Part shown: positions 44,574-51,466 of the stretch, piece by piece
Position numbering within the stretch: the first letter of the stretch is position 1
Layout of the letters: the number at the start of each line of letters is the position of its first letter
Assembly (NCBI RefSeq): GCF_009690905.1
Contig: NZ_VOSW01000044.1
Coordinates: 17,191-81,190 of the forward strand
Origin: Paraburkholderia madseniana
GTDB taxonomy: Bacteria > Pseudomonadota > Gammaproteobacteria > Burkholderiales > Burkholderiaceae
Length of the DNA stretch: 64,000 bases
Direction: 5' to 3'
Program-made: the position numbers and the translations under genes
Notes under the pieces: model-generated
What the model was told of the DNA's origin: nothing
The model's database searches: none
Seen by the model: only the letters and a program-made list of their open reading frames with translations

Positions 44574-46781
44574 TTAAGGCGTGCGGGGCTTCGTCGTGAT
44601 CGGCGCGAAATCCGCGACGATATGATCCTGACCGTATTTGCCGCCGATCTGCGCGAGTCGCGTCTCCAGTGCGCGCAGATAGTCCGCACGTGATTCGCTT
44701 TCGGGCCGCGGCTTGTCGAATAGCTGCGCCGGCGTAATCAACAGCACCACCATCTCCGATCCAAACGGCTTCGAAATGATCCAGTCACCCGCGCTGCCGA
44801 TCGTGGCTGCATAGTGCGGGGGCGCCTGATTGTCCTTCGCGCGCGGACTCGGCACCATGTGCACGACGCTACCGTCGAGCTGGTAGTAATCGAGGTTCAC
44901 GTACGAGTCGAATGCGGGCGTGGTGACGTCGACGATAAGCGGATCGCCTTCGCTCAACAGGCCACCGGGCGGCCGCACATGCAGCGACGCAACGTGGCCC
45001 GCTTGCCAGTTGTGGGTCCAATAGGGTGCGAGCGCTTTGATCGTGTCGCATTTGTCGTCGGCTATTGGCTCGACCTGGAGCGTGAGCGTGTCGACGCCCG
45101 GCAATGCTGTCAGCGTGTCCTTCAGATGCGCTGCGCCGTAGCGTTGCGAGACGTAGCCGCGCACTGTCAACGAATGGTCCTGCGCCGAAGCGGACAGCGC
45201 CGAACACGGCACTTGCGCCAAAGCCGGCGCGATGGCGGCTAAGGTCAACGCGGGTTTGGGCGCGGGCGGCGCAGCAGGCTGCGCGGGCGGTGGTGCGCCG
45301 GGCGCTGCGGCGGTTGGTGCGGCGGTTAGCGCTGTGGTTGTCCCGGCAGATGAGCCGGCGGCCGGCTTTGCGGTGCCACCGACGACTGATCCGGCAGTTG
45401 CGGATGACTCAGGCGCATTCGTTGCCGCCGAAGCGGCCTGATCCGCCGACGCCTCCGAAGCCGCCACAGCCGGCTGCTGGCCATCCTGACGATTCGGAGC
45501 CGACCGGAACGCAAACACGCCGACAGCCGCGGCACACACCACCGCGAAACCCGCGAATCCCGCCTTGACCAACGTCCCCGACTTCTCCGCGCGCGCTTCG
45601 TTATCGAATTCCGCGATGAAACGCACGACACTCGGCATGCGCGTGTTGCGATCGAACGAAAGCGTAGCCCGCAACGCGCGCCACTGCTTCGCATCGAGAT
45701 TGGGCGGACGCTGCGGCTTGAAGTCCGCGTTGCGAGCCTGCGTCGCCGACAAACGGTCGAACGGATGATGGCCCGTCAACAGCTCGTAGGTAATGCAGCC
45801 GAGCGCATAGATATCGTCGCGCGGGTCCGGCTCGCGATGCTCGATCATCTCCGGACTCGCATACGCGGGCGTCAACGCGCCGAGACTGCCGGGGTCGAAG
45901 ACAGTTGCATCGCTCTCCTCCTCCGGCCGCTGGAACACGCGGGCAATGCCGAAGTCGATCACCTTCACTTCGGCATTCGTCGTGAGAAAGACGTTGGCGG
46001 GTTTGAAATCGCAATGCACGAAGCCGTGTTCATGCGCATAGGCGAGCGCATTGCACATGCCGCGCACAATCGGCAGCGCGGCTCGAACCGGCATGCCCTT
46101 ATAGCCCGGCGTGCGCAAAAGCTGGCTCAGCGGCTTGCCGGTCAGGTACTCCATCGTCAGGTAGACGATCGGTCCGTCCCGGTCGAAGTCGTACACCGTG
46201 ATGATGTTGCGGTGCGCGAGCACCTGCGCCTTGCGCGCCTCGCGTTGCAGTGCGACGAGCGAATTCGGATTGCCGCGGAACTGGACGTTGAGCACCTTGA
46301 TCGCGAGATACGGTTTGCGATCCGACGCTTCGAGCTTGCGCAAATCGAGCGCCTTGTACACCGTACCCATCCCGCCGACGCCCAGACATTCCTCGAGGAC
46401 GAAGCGGTTGTTCAGCGTGTCGCCGGTGCCTTTGATCTGATCATGTCCCGGCGCGCCGGCGGCGCTCGCTGCGCCTACCGAGCTTGCAGCGTTGGCCGCA
46501 CTGGCGGAGCGTACCGACGGTATCTCGACGGTGGTCTGCATGCCGGTTTCCTCGCCGCCCGCCGCCACGTTCGAGACGCGCAACTGTTCGATGCGCCGCC
46601 GCACTTCGGCATAGAGATCGTCGGGTAGAGGGGCTTTGCGATGCGCTGCGCCAAGCATTTCCAGCAGCTGCGTGCGATCGAGTCCGTCGGTCGTCAACGT
46701 GCTGTCGAGTTGAGCCACGAACTCGTCGCGTGACAGCTCGCCGCTCTGATAGTCGCGAATCACATGCGCAAGGCTAGCCAT
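44574..46781 (-). CDS. Membrane Ser/Thr protein kinase with periplasmic BON/DUF4384-like region
   Basis: 735 residues. A ~115-residue N-terminal extension, then a Hanks-type kinase: Gly loop GVGGMG (134-139), Lys162, catalytic loop HCDFKPANVF (Asp258, Lys260, Asn263), DFG 276-278, ASPEM and DIYALG. One membrane helix (~405-425), a long Ala/Pro linker, then a BON-like stretch (LTVRGYVSQRYGAAHLKDTL) and a DUF4384-like domain (LSEGDPLIVDVTTPAFDSYVNLDYY). The catalytic Arg of HRD is Cys (a non-RD kinase), so activation-loop phosphorylation may not be needed. Likely partner of the PP2C and FHA proteins of this block. Confidence 0.9.
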   Translation of the reverse strand: MASLAHVIRDYQSGELSRDEFVAQLDSTLTTDGLDRTQLLEMLGAAHRKAPLPDDLYAEVRRRIEQLRVSNVAAGGEETGMQTTVEIPSVRSASAANAASSVGAASAAGAPGHDQIKGTGDTLNNRFVLEECLGVGGMGTVYKALDLRKLEASDRKPYLAIKVLNVQFRGNPNSLVALQREARKAQVLAHRNIITVYDFDRDGPIVYLTMEYLTGKPLSQLLRTPGYKGMPVRAALPIVRGMCNALAYAHEHGFVHCDFKPANVFLTTNAEVKVIDFGIARVFQRPEEESDATVFDPGSLGALTPAYASPEMIEHREPDPRDDIYALGCITYELLTGHHPFDRLSATQARNADFKPQRPPNLDAKQWRALRATLSFDRNTRMPSVVRFIAEFDNEARAEKSGTLVKAGFAGFAVVCAAAVGVFAFRSAPNRQDGQQPAVAASEASADQAASAATNAPESSATAGSVVGGTAKPAAGSSAGTTTALTAAPTAAAPGAPPPAQPAAPPAPKPALTLAAIAPALAQVPCSALSASAQDHSLTVRGYVSQRYGAAHLKDTLTALPGVDTLTLQVEPIADDKCDTIKALAPYWTHNWQAGHVASLHVRPPGGLLSEGDPLIVDVTTPAFDSYVNLDYYQLDGSVVHMVPSPRAKDNQAPPHYAATIGSAGDWIISKPFGSEMVVLLITPAQLFDKPRPESESRADYLRALETRLAQIGGKYGQDHIVADFAPITTKPRTP

Positions 46782-47105
46782 TTGTGCGAAGCGCCCCCGC
46801 TGCCGTTGGGCCGGATCGCAAGCGACCGGAGCCTTTCGGGCTGATAGAAAACCTGTCGTAACCAGTTACATGCGCCGCTTCGATACTAGCTCCCGACCCG
46901 GTCTTTCGCAAACCAGGATTGCCCCGCTGCGTGCACGCCCGGCGAGTGTCTTGCGACATCCAACAGAATCCGATGCGTTGTTGGGTACGCGCCATCAGCC
47001 GGGAGTCGTTCGCTAGCGACCTTGTTGCTACTTCGATGCGGCGACATGGCGTGAAAGCCTTGTGCATCAGGCGTTCGTCAATTTTCTTAGGATGCACGAG
47101 TAAAA
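46782..47105. other. Divergent gap upstream of peptide gene 3
   Basis: No supported gene. It contains a perfect 10-bp palindrome TCGCTAGCGA at 47010-47019, ~90 bases upstream of the sigma-54 promoter. That is a candidate activator-binding site; the matching region of peptide gene 2 has the related TGCCGCTAGTGGCA at 40941-40954. Confidence 0.4.
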
Positions 47106-47172
47106 CTGGCACAGCCCATGCATTAGTGACACTCGAGCAGACAAGATGCTCGAACCCAACCGCAAGACTGTG
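47106..47172 (+). repeat. Promoter/leader repeat, copy B
   Basis: 67 bases identical to the inverted copy at 40811-40877. It includes the sigma-54 promoter and a TCGAGCA-N7-TGCTCGA hairpin (47133-47153) at the expected 5' end of the transcript. Confidence 0.95.
47107..47122 (+). promoter_or_regulatory. Sigma-54 promoter of peptide genes 3-4(-5)
   Basis: TGGCACAGCCCATGCA, GG-N10-GC spacing; expected start near 47133, about 64 bases before the peptide 3 ATG. Confidence 0.82.
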
Positions 47173-47196
47173 ACGTTCCCTTCCAGGAGATTTACC

Positions 47197-47478
47197 ATGA
47201 ACACGCTGATGATCAAAGACCTGTCCATCACCGAACAACTCGACAGCAAGGCCATGCGCGCCGTGCGTGGCGGCTGGGGCTACGGCTTCCCCAGCACGTC
47301 GTACACCAACATCAGCCCGGTGTTCGCGCCGAACAACAGCAAGAATGTCAGCGCCACGCAGTTGATCAGCAACGAAATGAACATCCAGAACGCCAACGGC
47401 AACAACGTTGCGTTCGCTGCCGGCCTCACTTCGACGATCAACCCTAGCGTCACGTCGAGCAACAACATCAACGTCTAA
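47197..47478 (+). CDS. Double-glycine-leader peptide 3
   Basis: 93 residues; 26-residue leader ending DSKAMRAVRGG, then a 67-residue cysteine-free part (WGYGFPSTS..., NNSKNVSATQLISNEMNI, TSSNNINV). It is a close paralogue of peptide 2 on the opposite strand, differing mostly in the first 20 mature residues. AGGAGA lies 6 bases before the ATG. First gene of a run of three leader-peptide genes. Confidence 0.85.
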   Translation: MNTLMIKDLSITEQLDSKAMRAVRGGWGYGFPSTSYTNISPVFAPNNSKNVSATQLISNEMNIQNANGNNVAFAAGLTSTINPSVTSSNNINV

Positions 47479-47489
47479 AGCCTGATTCG

Positions 47490-47525
47490 GCGAAGCGGAG
47501 AGGCCCTTGGCAATTTCCGCTTCGC
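47490..47525 (+). terminator. Hairpin after peptide gene 3
   Basis: A perfect 10-bp stem (GCGAAGCGGA / TCCGCTTCGC) with a 16-base loop, 11 bases after the stop, no T-run. Same placement as the hairpins after peptide genes 2 and 4. Confidence 0.5.
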
Positions 47526-47566
47526 TCCGATCACGCCCGTCTTCCGCGCACCTTTGGAGAATCACC

Positions 47567-47851
47567 ATGTCATCCCTCATGATTCGCGATCTATCCCGCA
47601 CCCGCGAGCTCGACCGCCGCGCAATGTCGGCGGTGGCCGGCGGCACCGGCAGCAGCGTGCCCGGCCTGCCCTCGGTAGCCGGCCTTAGCGGCATCGCCAA
47701 TGTCAACGTCTCGGTGAACCAGAACCTCAGCCAGATTCAAACCGTCAATGTTGCCGCTCTCAACAACATTGGCGTGATCGGCGCCGGCTTCGTGCCGTTG
47801 AATCTGAATGTCAGCCCGTCGCTGTGGGGCGCCAATTACGCCAACGTTTAA
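47567..47851 (+). CDS. Double-glycine-leader peptide 4
   Basis: 94 residues; leader of exactly 26 residues ending DRRAMSAVAGG. The mature part is Gly/Ser at first, then an alternating Asn/Val pattern (IANVNVSVNQNLSQIQTVNV) and LNLNVSPSLWGANYANV, with no cysteine. The alternating polar/hydrophobic pattern suggests beta-strands and possible self-assembly (inference). It lies 88 bases after peptide gene 3 and probably shares its promoter. TTTGGAGA lies upstream of the ATG. Confidence 0.8.
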   Translation: MSSLMIRDLSRTRELDRRAMSAVAGGTGSSVPGLPSVAGLSGIANVNVSVNQNLSQIQTVNVAALNNIGVIGAGFVPLNLNVSPSLWGANYANV

Positions 47852-47857
47852 CGGCAT

Positions 47858-47890
47858 GCAGTAGCGAAGGACCGGGGGCTTCCCTACTGC
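47858..47890 (+). terminator. Hairpin after peptide gene 4
   Basis: Stem GCAGTAGCGAAG / CTTCCCTACTGC (12 bp, one mismatch) with a 9-base loop, 6 bases after the stop and without a T-run. Confidence 0.5.
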
Positions 47891-48034
47891 TGCCTGCTCA
47901 CATCCGGCAGGCGAGCCGTAAGCAGATTTCCTATACTGATAGTGCGACGAGACCTCAGCACAGTTAAAGACACTCCCGAGCGACGGCTGGCCAATCGCAC
48001 CAGCCGCCGGCTCGATCGTTTCCCTGGAGCCACC

Positions 48035-48262
48035 ATGGCAAAGCTCGCTATCAAAGACCTCACCGACAGCGTCGAACTCGACCGCCAGGCGATGGCCGCC
48101 ATTGTCGGCGGCGCACGCATCGGTGCACGTGCGAGCATCGCCGTGCAGGTGGTGCCGAGATCCGCACGCGTCGTCGACTATCCGCCGGGTTTTCCCGCAG
48201 CGCACCAGGCCATTGTCGATGTGCGCGTTGATGCGGTGCCGCGCAATTCGTCGCGCAGCTAG
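48035..48262 (+). CDS. Double-glycine-leader peptide 5
   Basis: 75 residues; leader again exactly 26 residues, ending DRQAMAAIVGG. The 49-residue mature part (ARIGARASIAVQVVPRSAR...) is Arg/Val-rich and basic, unlike the Asn-rich peptides 1-4. CTGGAG lies 7 bases before the ATG. There is no -24/-12 promoter in the 183-base gap after peptide 4. A TATACT -10-like box lies at 47932, so it may have its own promoter or rely on read-through. Confidence 0.72.
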   Translation: MAKLAIKDLTDSVELDRQAMAAIVGGARIGARASIAVQVVPRSARVVDYPPGFPAAHQAIVDVRVDAVPRNSSRS

Positions 48263-48286
48263 GCCTTTGATCAGACATTCGCAGCA

Positions 48287-48313
48287 ACGGCACGCGCTTA
48301 ACGCGCGTGCCGT
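48287..48313 (+). terminator. Terminator of the peptide 3-5 cluster
   Basis: A perfect 11-bp stem (ACGGCACGCGC / GCGCGTGCCGT) with a 5-base loop, followed by TTGCGTTTG, 24 bases after the peptide 5 stop. Confidence 0.75.
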
Positions 48314-48750
48314 TTGCGTTTGATGCATTGGCGTTTGTTCTGCTTGCCATTCGCATGCGTGCCGGTGGTGCGGGCACACTGCATGGCGCGCTTCGAACCA
48401 GATCGATACCGACATCTTCGACAACCGTTTTAAAAGGTCCTTCTTATAGGACGCACGAGAGGTCCGCAATTGGAAACGAGCGCAACCGCCAGGCTATTCC
48501 TGCGACGGATGAATTTGTTCGATTAACCTGGTGAATGTCCGCACGCAGCGACGTTAGCGACCGTGCACTCACCTATGATGGTTAGGACGCCACGTGGTTT
48601 TATGCCGTCCGCCGATAGCACCTGCCATCCGGACAGCATCCTGGCGCGGAAGCGTTGGCGGCGGTGAGGCACGCAAAAGCGTCGCACGGCGCGAACGGCG
48701 ATCACGACCCGCCACGAGCCGGCATCGCCAAGCCATATTGGAGACACACA
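48314..48750. other. Intergenic region, no gene seen
   Basis: About 440 bases between the peptide cluster terminator and the DUF3303 gene. Short frames lack start signals and family features. Confidence 0.35.
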
Positions 48751-49035
48751 ATGAAATTCATCGTGCAATGGGATGGCCTGCCGACTGCGGAAAACTCCGT
48801 CATCGAGCGCTTCATGAAAACCGGCGGCCAGGCGCCTGAAGGCGTCAAATTGCTGGGACGCTGGCATGCGATCGGAGGACTGCATGGCTTTGCAGTCGTC
48901 GAGGCGGACGATTCGCGCGGACTGTCTGCGCTGGCGCTCGAATGGGGCGATTTGCTGACAATGAGCATCTTCCCCGCGGCGACTGACGAAGACCTCGGCG
49001 CGGCATTGGGCGCGTATCAGGCCACACGAAAATAA
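48751..49035 (+). CDS. DUF3303-family small protein
   Basis: 94 residues starting MKFIVQWDGLPTAENSVIERFMKTGG, with the family pattern WHAIGGLHGFAVVEADD (a ferredoxin-like-fold small protein). Cytoplasmic, function unknown. It begins with a well-placed GGAGA and is followed 19 bases later by the MFS pump, suggesting cotranscription. Confidence 0.82.
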   Translation: MKFIVQWDGLPTAENSVIERFMKTGGQAPEGVKLLGRWHAIGGLHGFAVVEADDSRGLSALALEWGDLLTMSIFPAATDEDLGAALGAYQATRK

Positions 49036-49054
49036 GTGCGCAAGTAAGACAGTC

Positions 49055-50692
49055 ATGACGCCCGACCTTGGCACGCCCCTACCCACCGGACAACTGCTGC
49101 CGTTTCGCGAGTCGCTGCTGGCGATGCTTGGCGTTGCCTTCGTCTCGATGCTGGTGGCGCTCGATCAAACCATTGTCGGCACCGCACTGCCGCGCATCGT
49201 CGCCGATCTGAAGGGATTCGATCTGTACGCATGGGTCGCGACGGCTTATATGCTGGCTTCAGTGATCACCATTCCGATCTTTGGGCGGCTGGGGGATCTG
49301 TTCGGCCGCAAGCCGTTTCTGATCGCAGCGATTCTGTTGTTTACCGGCGCGTCCGTACTGTGCGGATTCGCCACCAGCATGCTGTTGCTGGTAATTTCGC
49401 GCGGTTTGCAGGGGATAGGCGGCGGCATTCTGATCGGCACGGTGTTCGCCACCGTTGCCGATCTGTTTCCCAATCCGAAACTGCGGCTGCGCTGGCTCGT
49501 GTTCGTCACGTCCGCGTTCGGGGTCGCGAATATGGTCGGGCCGACGCTTGGGGGCGTGCTCACACAATACGGCGGCTGGCGGCTGGTGTTCTTCGTCAAC
49601 GTGCCGGTCGGCCTCGTGTCGCTGCTGTTCGTCCAGCGCTTTTTGCCGCCGCTGCATCATCTGCGACACAAGGGGCCCGTGCGGCTCGACTGGCTCGGCG
49701 CGTTCGTGGTCGCAGTCACGTTCGGTTCACTGCAATTGCTGATCGAATTGTTTCCGAAGTACGGCGTCAACACGGTAACGATCGTGCTGGCCGTCGTTGC
49801 GGCGAGTTTTGCAATGACGCTGTGGCTATGGGAGCGGAGGATGAAGTATCCGATCATTCCAGTGGATATGCTGATGGACCGTAAGCTGTCCGCGCTCTTC
49901 GCGATGTCTGTGCTTGGCGGTTTCGCGCTGTTTTCGCTGGTGTTTTACGTGCCGCTGCTGTTTCAGGGCGGCTATGCAATGTCCGCGCACGATTCCGGCA
50001 TGCTGATCACGCCGCTGCTGCTCGGCACGACCGTCGGTAGCGTGGTGAACAATCGGATCGTCACGCGGATCCGTCGCGCGAACGGCATTATGTATGTCGG
50101 GTTCGCGCTCTCCGCGTTGGCATGTCTGGGCGTGATCGTACTCAGAGGTACCGAGCCGCACCTGGTGTGGATGTCGTGCATGGGCATCAGCGGGCTCGGG
50201 CTCGGTCTGGTGGCGACCAGTCTGACCGTCTGTTCGCAGCAGATCGTCGCGCGTGATCAGATCGGCGCGGCAACGGCGTTGCTGCAATCGCTGCGTACTT
50301 TTGGGGGGATGCTTGGCACGGTGATGACCGGTGCGTTGCTCGGCCATCTCTATACCCAGGGGGTGCATCGCTCGCTTGCTTCGTATCAGGCGACGCAGTG
50401 GTTCAAATCGTTTGCGAGTCCCGAACTGCTCGTGGACCGCGCGGAGCAGGCGGCGTTGATCAATCGTCTGGTGAGCGCCGGGCATGCGGGCGATGCGATG
50501 ATGAATTCTGCGCGGGATGCGCTCGTGCAGTCGATTCATATCGGCATTCTGGTGGCGGGTGCGGCGGCGTTGATCGGGTTGTGCCTGGCGTGGTTTGTGC
50601 CGCCGGTGAGGATTAGTTATTCGGAGGCGGAGTTGGTGGTGGGTGGACCGGCGCAAGCGGATGCGATTCCGCCGCGGGGGAATGCGCTTTAG
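49055..50692 (+). CDS. DHA2-family (EmrB/QacA-like) MFS drug efflux pump
   Basis: 545 residues with fourteen membrane helices. Typical motifs: ALDQTIVGTALPRIVADL (motif D1), GRLGDLFGRKPF (motif A) and GPTLGGVL (motif C, drug:proton antiporters). It exports hydrophobic compounds or drugs by proton exchange. A link with the exported peptides is not indicated. Confidence 0.93.
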   Translation: MTPDLGTPLPTGQLLPFRESLLAMLGVAFVSMLVALDQTIVGTALPRIVADLKGFDLYAWVATAYMLASVITIPIFGRLGDLFGRKPFLIAAILLFTGASVLCGFATSMLLLVISRGLQGIGGGILIGTVFATVADLFPNPKLRLRWLVFVTSAFGVANMVGPTLGGVLTQYGGWRLVFFVNVPVGLVSLLFVQRFLPPLHHLRHKGPVRLDWLGAFVVAVTFGSLQLLIELFPKYGVNTVTIVLAVVAASFAMTLWLWERRMKYPIIPVDMLMDRKLSALFAMSVLGGFALFSLVFYVPLLFQGGYAMSAHDSGMLITPLLLGTTVGSVVNNRIVTRIRRANGIMYVGFALSALACLGVIVLRGTEPHLVWMSCMGISGLGLGLVATSLTVCSQQIVARDQIGAATALLQSLRTFGGMLGTVMTGALLGHLYTQGVHRSLASYQATQWFKSFASPELLVDRAEQAALINRLVSAGHAGDAMMNSARDALVQSIHIGILVAGAAALIGLCLAWFVPPVRISYSEAELVVGGPAQADAIPPRGNAL

Positions 50693-51145
50693 GTGGTGAT
50701 GGGGTTGGGCCCTGGGTCCGATTTCGCCAGCTTGTCAGCACTCTCCCGACACCCTGATAGTGGTGCGCGCAACAAATGGCCTGACGCTACCAAGCCACCC
50801 AGCTTCCAACAGTCCTCTGCTTTTTCTGCCTGCTTCTTGAGGTTTGGAGGCACTAACTTGCGCCGTTTGACATGCGTTATGTCGATGCACTCCCGCGAGT
50901 AAAAGCCCCCTTATTGAGGGCCGGAAAGTTACTTCCTGAAGTCCTTCCGCGATCGAAATAGCCCTTAAACGAAGGACAATTCTACGCCCCGCTCGCACGA
51001 ACGGTCGTCAGAAAGCTTGACCGAACGATTGTGATTTCTTACCATAGGCGTCGCCGCTTGCGCACTTAAGACCAACTCGTTTTCAACCAAGCGCGCGCAT
51101 AGAACAAGGCCAAAACTAAACAACGAGGTCTTCCGGGGTTCTTGC
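50693..51145. other. Intergenic region, no gene seen
   Basis: About 450 bases with lower GC content after 50890. A small hairpin GCCCCCTTATTGAGGGC lies near 50907. No open frame has recognisable features. It marks the change from the MFS gene to the exopolysaccharide region. Confidence 0.35.
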
Positions 51146-51352
51146 ATGACAATGGATGAAGACATCGCGCACGTCGCGCGTGTGATGGCGCCGTCTTTGC
51201 GCGCCTTTCGTGGTGAACCTGTACTGCCGCCAGCATATTGGCGAAAGCGACTACAGCGCATACAGGATGAATTCCCCCTGACCGAATTGCAAACGTTTCA
51301 GATCGAGCGTTTGCTTGGGGAGTTGGATCGGTTTGAGGCGGAGAGTCGATAA
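51146..51352 (+). CDS. Small hypothetical protein
   Basis: 68 residues, helical and charged (AYWRKRLQRIQDEFPLTELQTFQIERLLGELDRFE), without cysteine or membrane segment. A GAGGT lies ~20 bases upstream, so the ribosome site is weak; an in-frame ATG at 51152 is an alternative. Composition looks protein-like, and the gene is followed by an inverted repeat (CATGCCG / CGGCATG). Real but unidentified, moderate confidence. Confidence 0.5.
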   Translation: MTMDEDIAHVARVMAPSLRAFRGEPVLPPAYWRKRLQRIQDEFPLTELQTFQIERLLGELDRFEAESR

Positions 51353-51466
51353 ACGACATGCCGGTTCCCGAAGTCACTGTGTGACGACGGCATGCCGGCA
51401 CTGCTCACACGGCGCTTAAATCAAAGTATATTCCCGCATACGGAATGTCTGCTGAGGTCAAAATCG

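Noticed and set aside
43772..44689. 305-codon minus-strand frame opposite the FGE domain
   Set aside because: Shadow of the conserved FGE coding sequence.
46774..47706. 310-codon minus-strand frame across peptide genes 3 and 4
   Set aside because: It is antisense to two leader-peptide genes with good ribosome sites and a sigma-54 promoter.
47591..48469. 292-codon minus-strand frame across peptide genes 4 and 5
   Set aside because: Antisense to leader-peptide genes; no recognisable domain.
51357..51401. CATGCCG...CGGCATG nested inverted repeat after the 68-residue gene
   Set aside because: Possible terminator but lacks a T-run; kept only as a note in that gene's entry.
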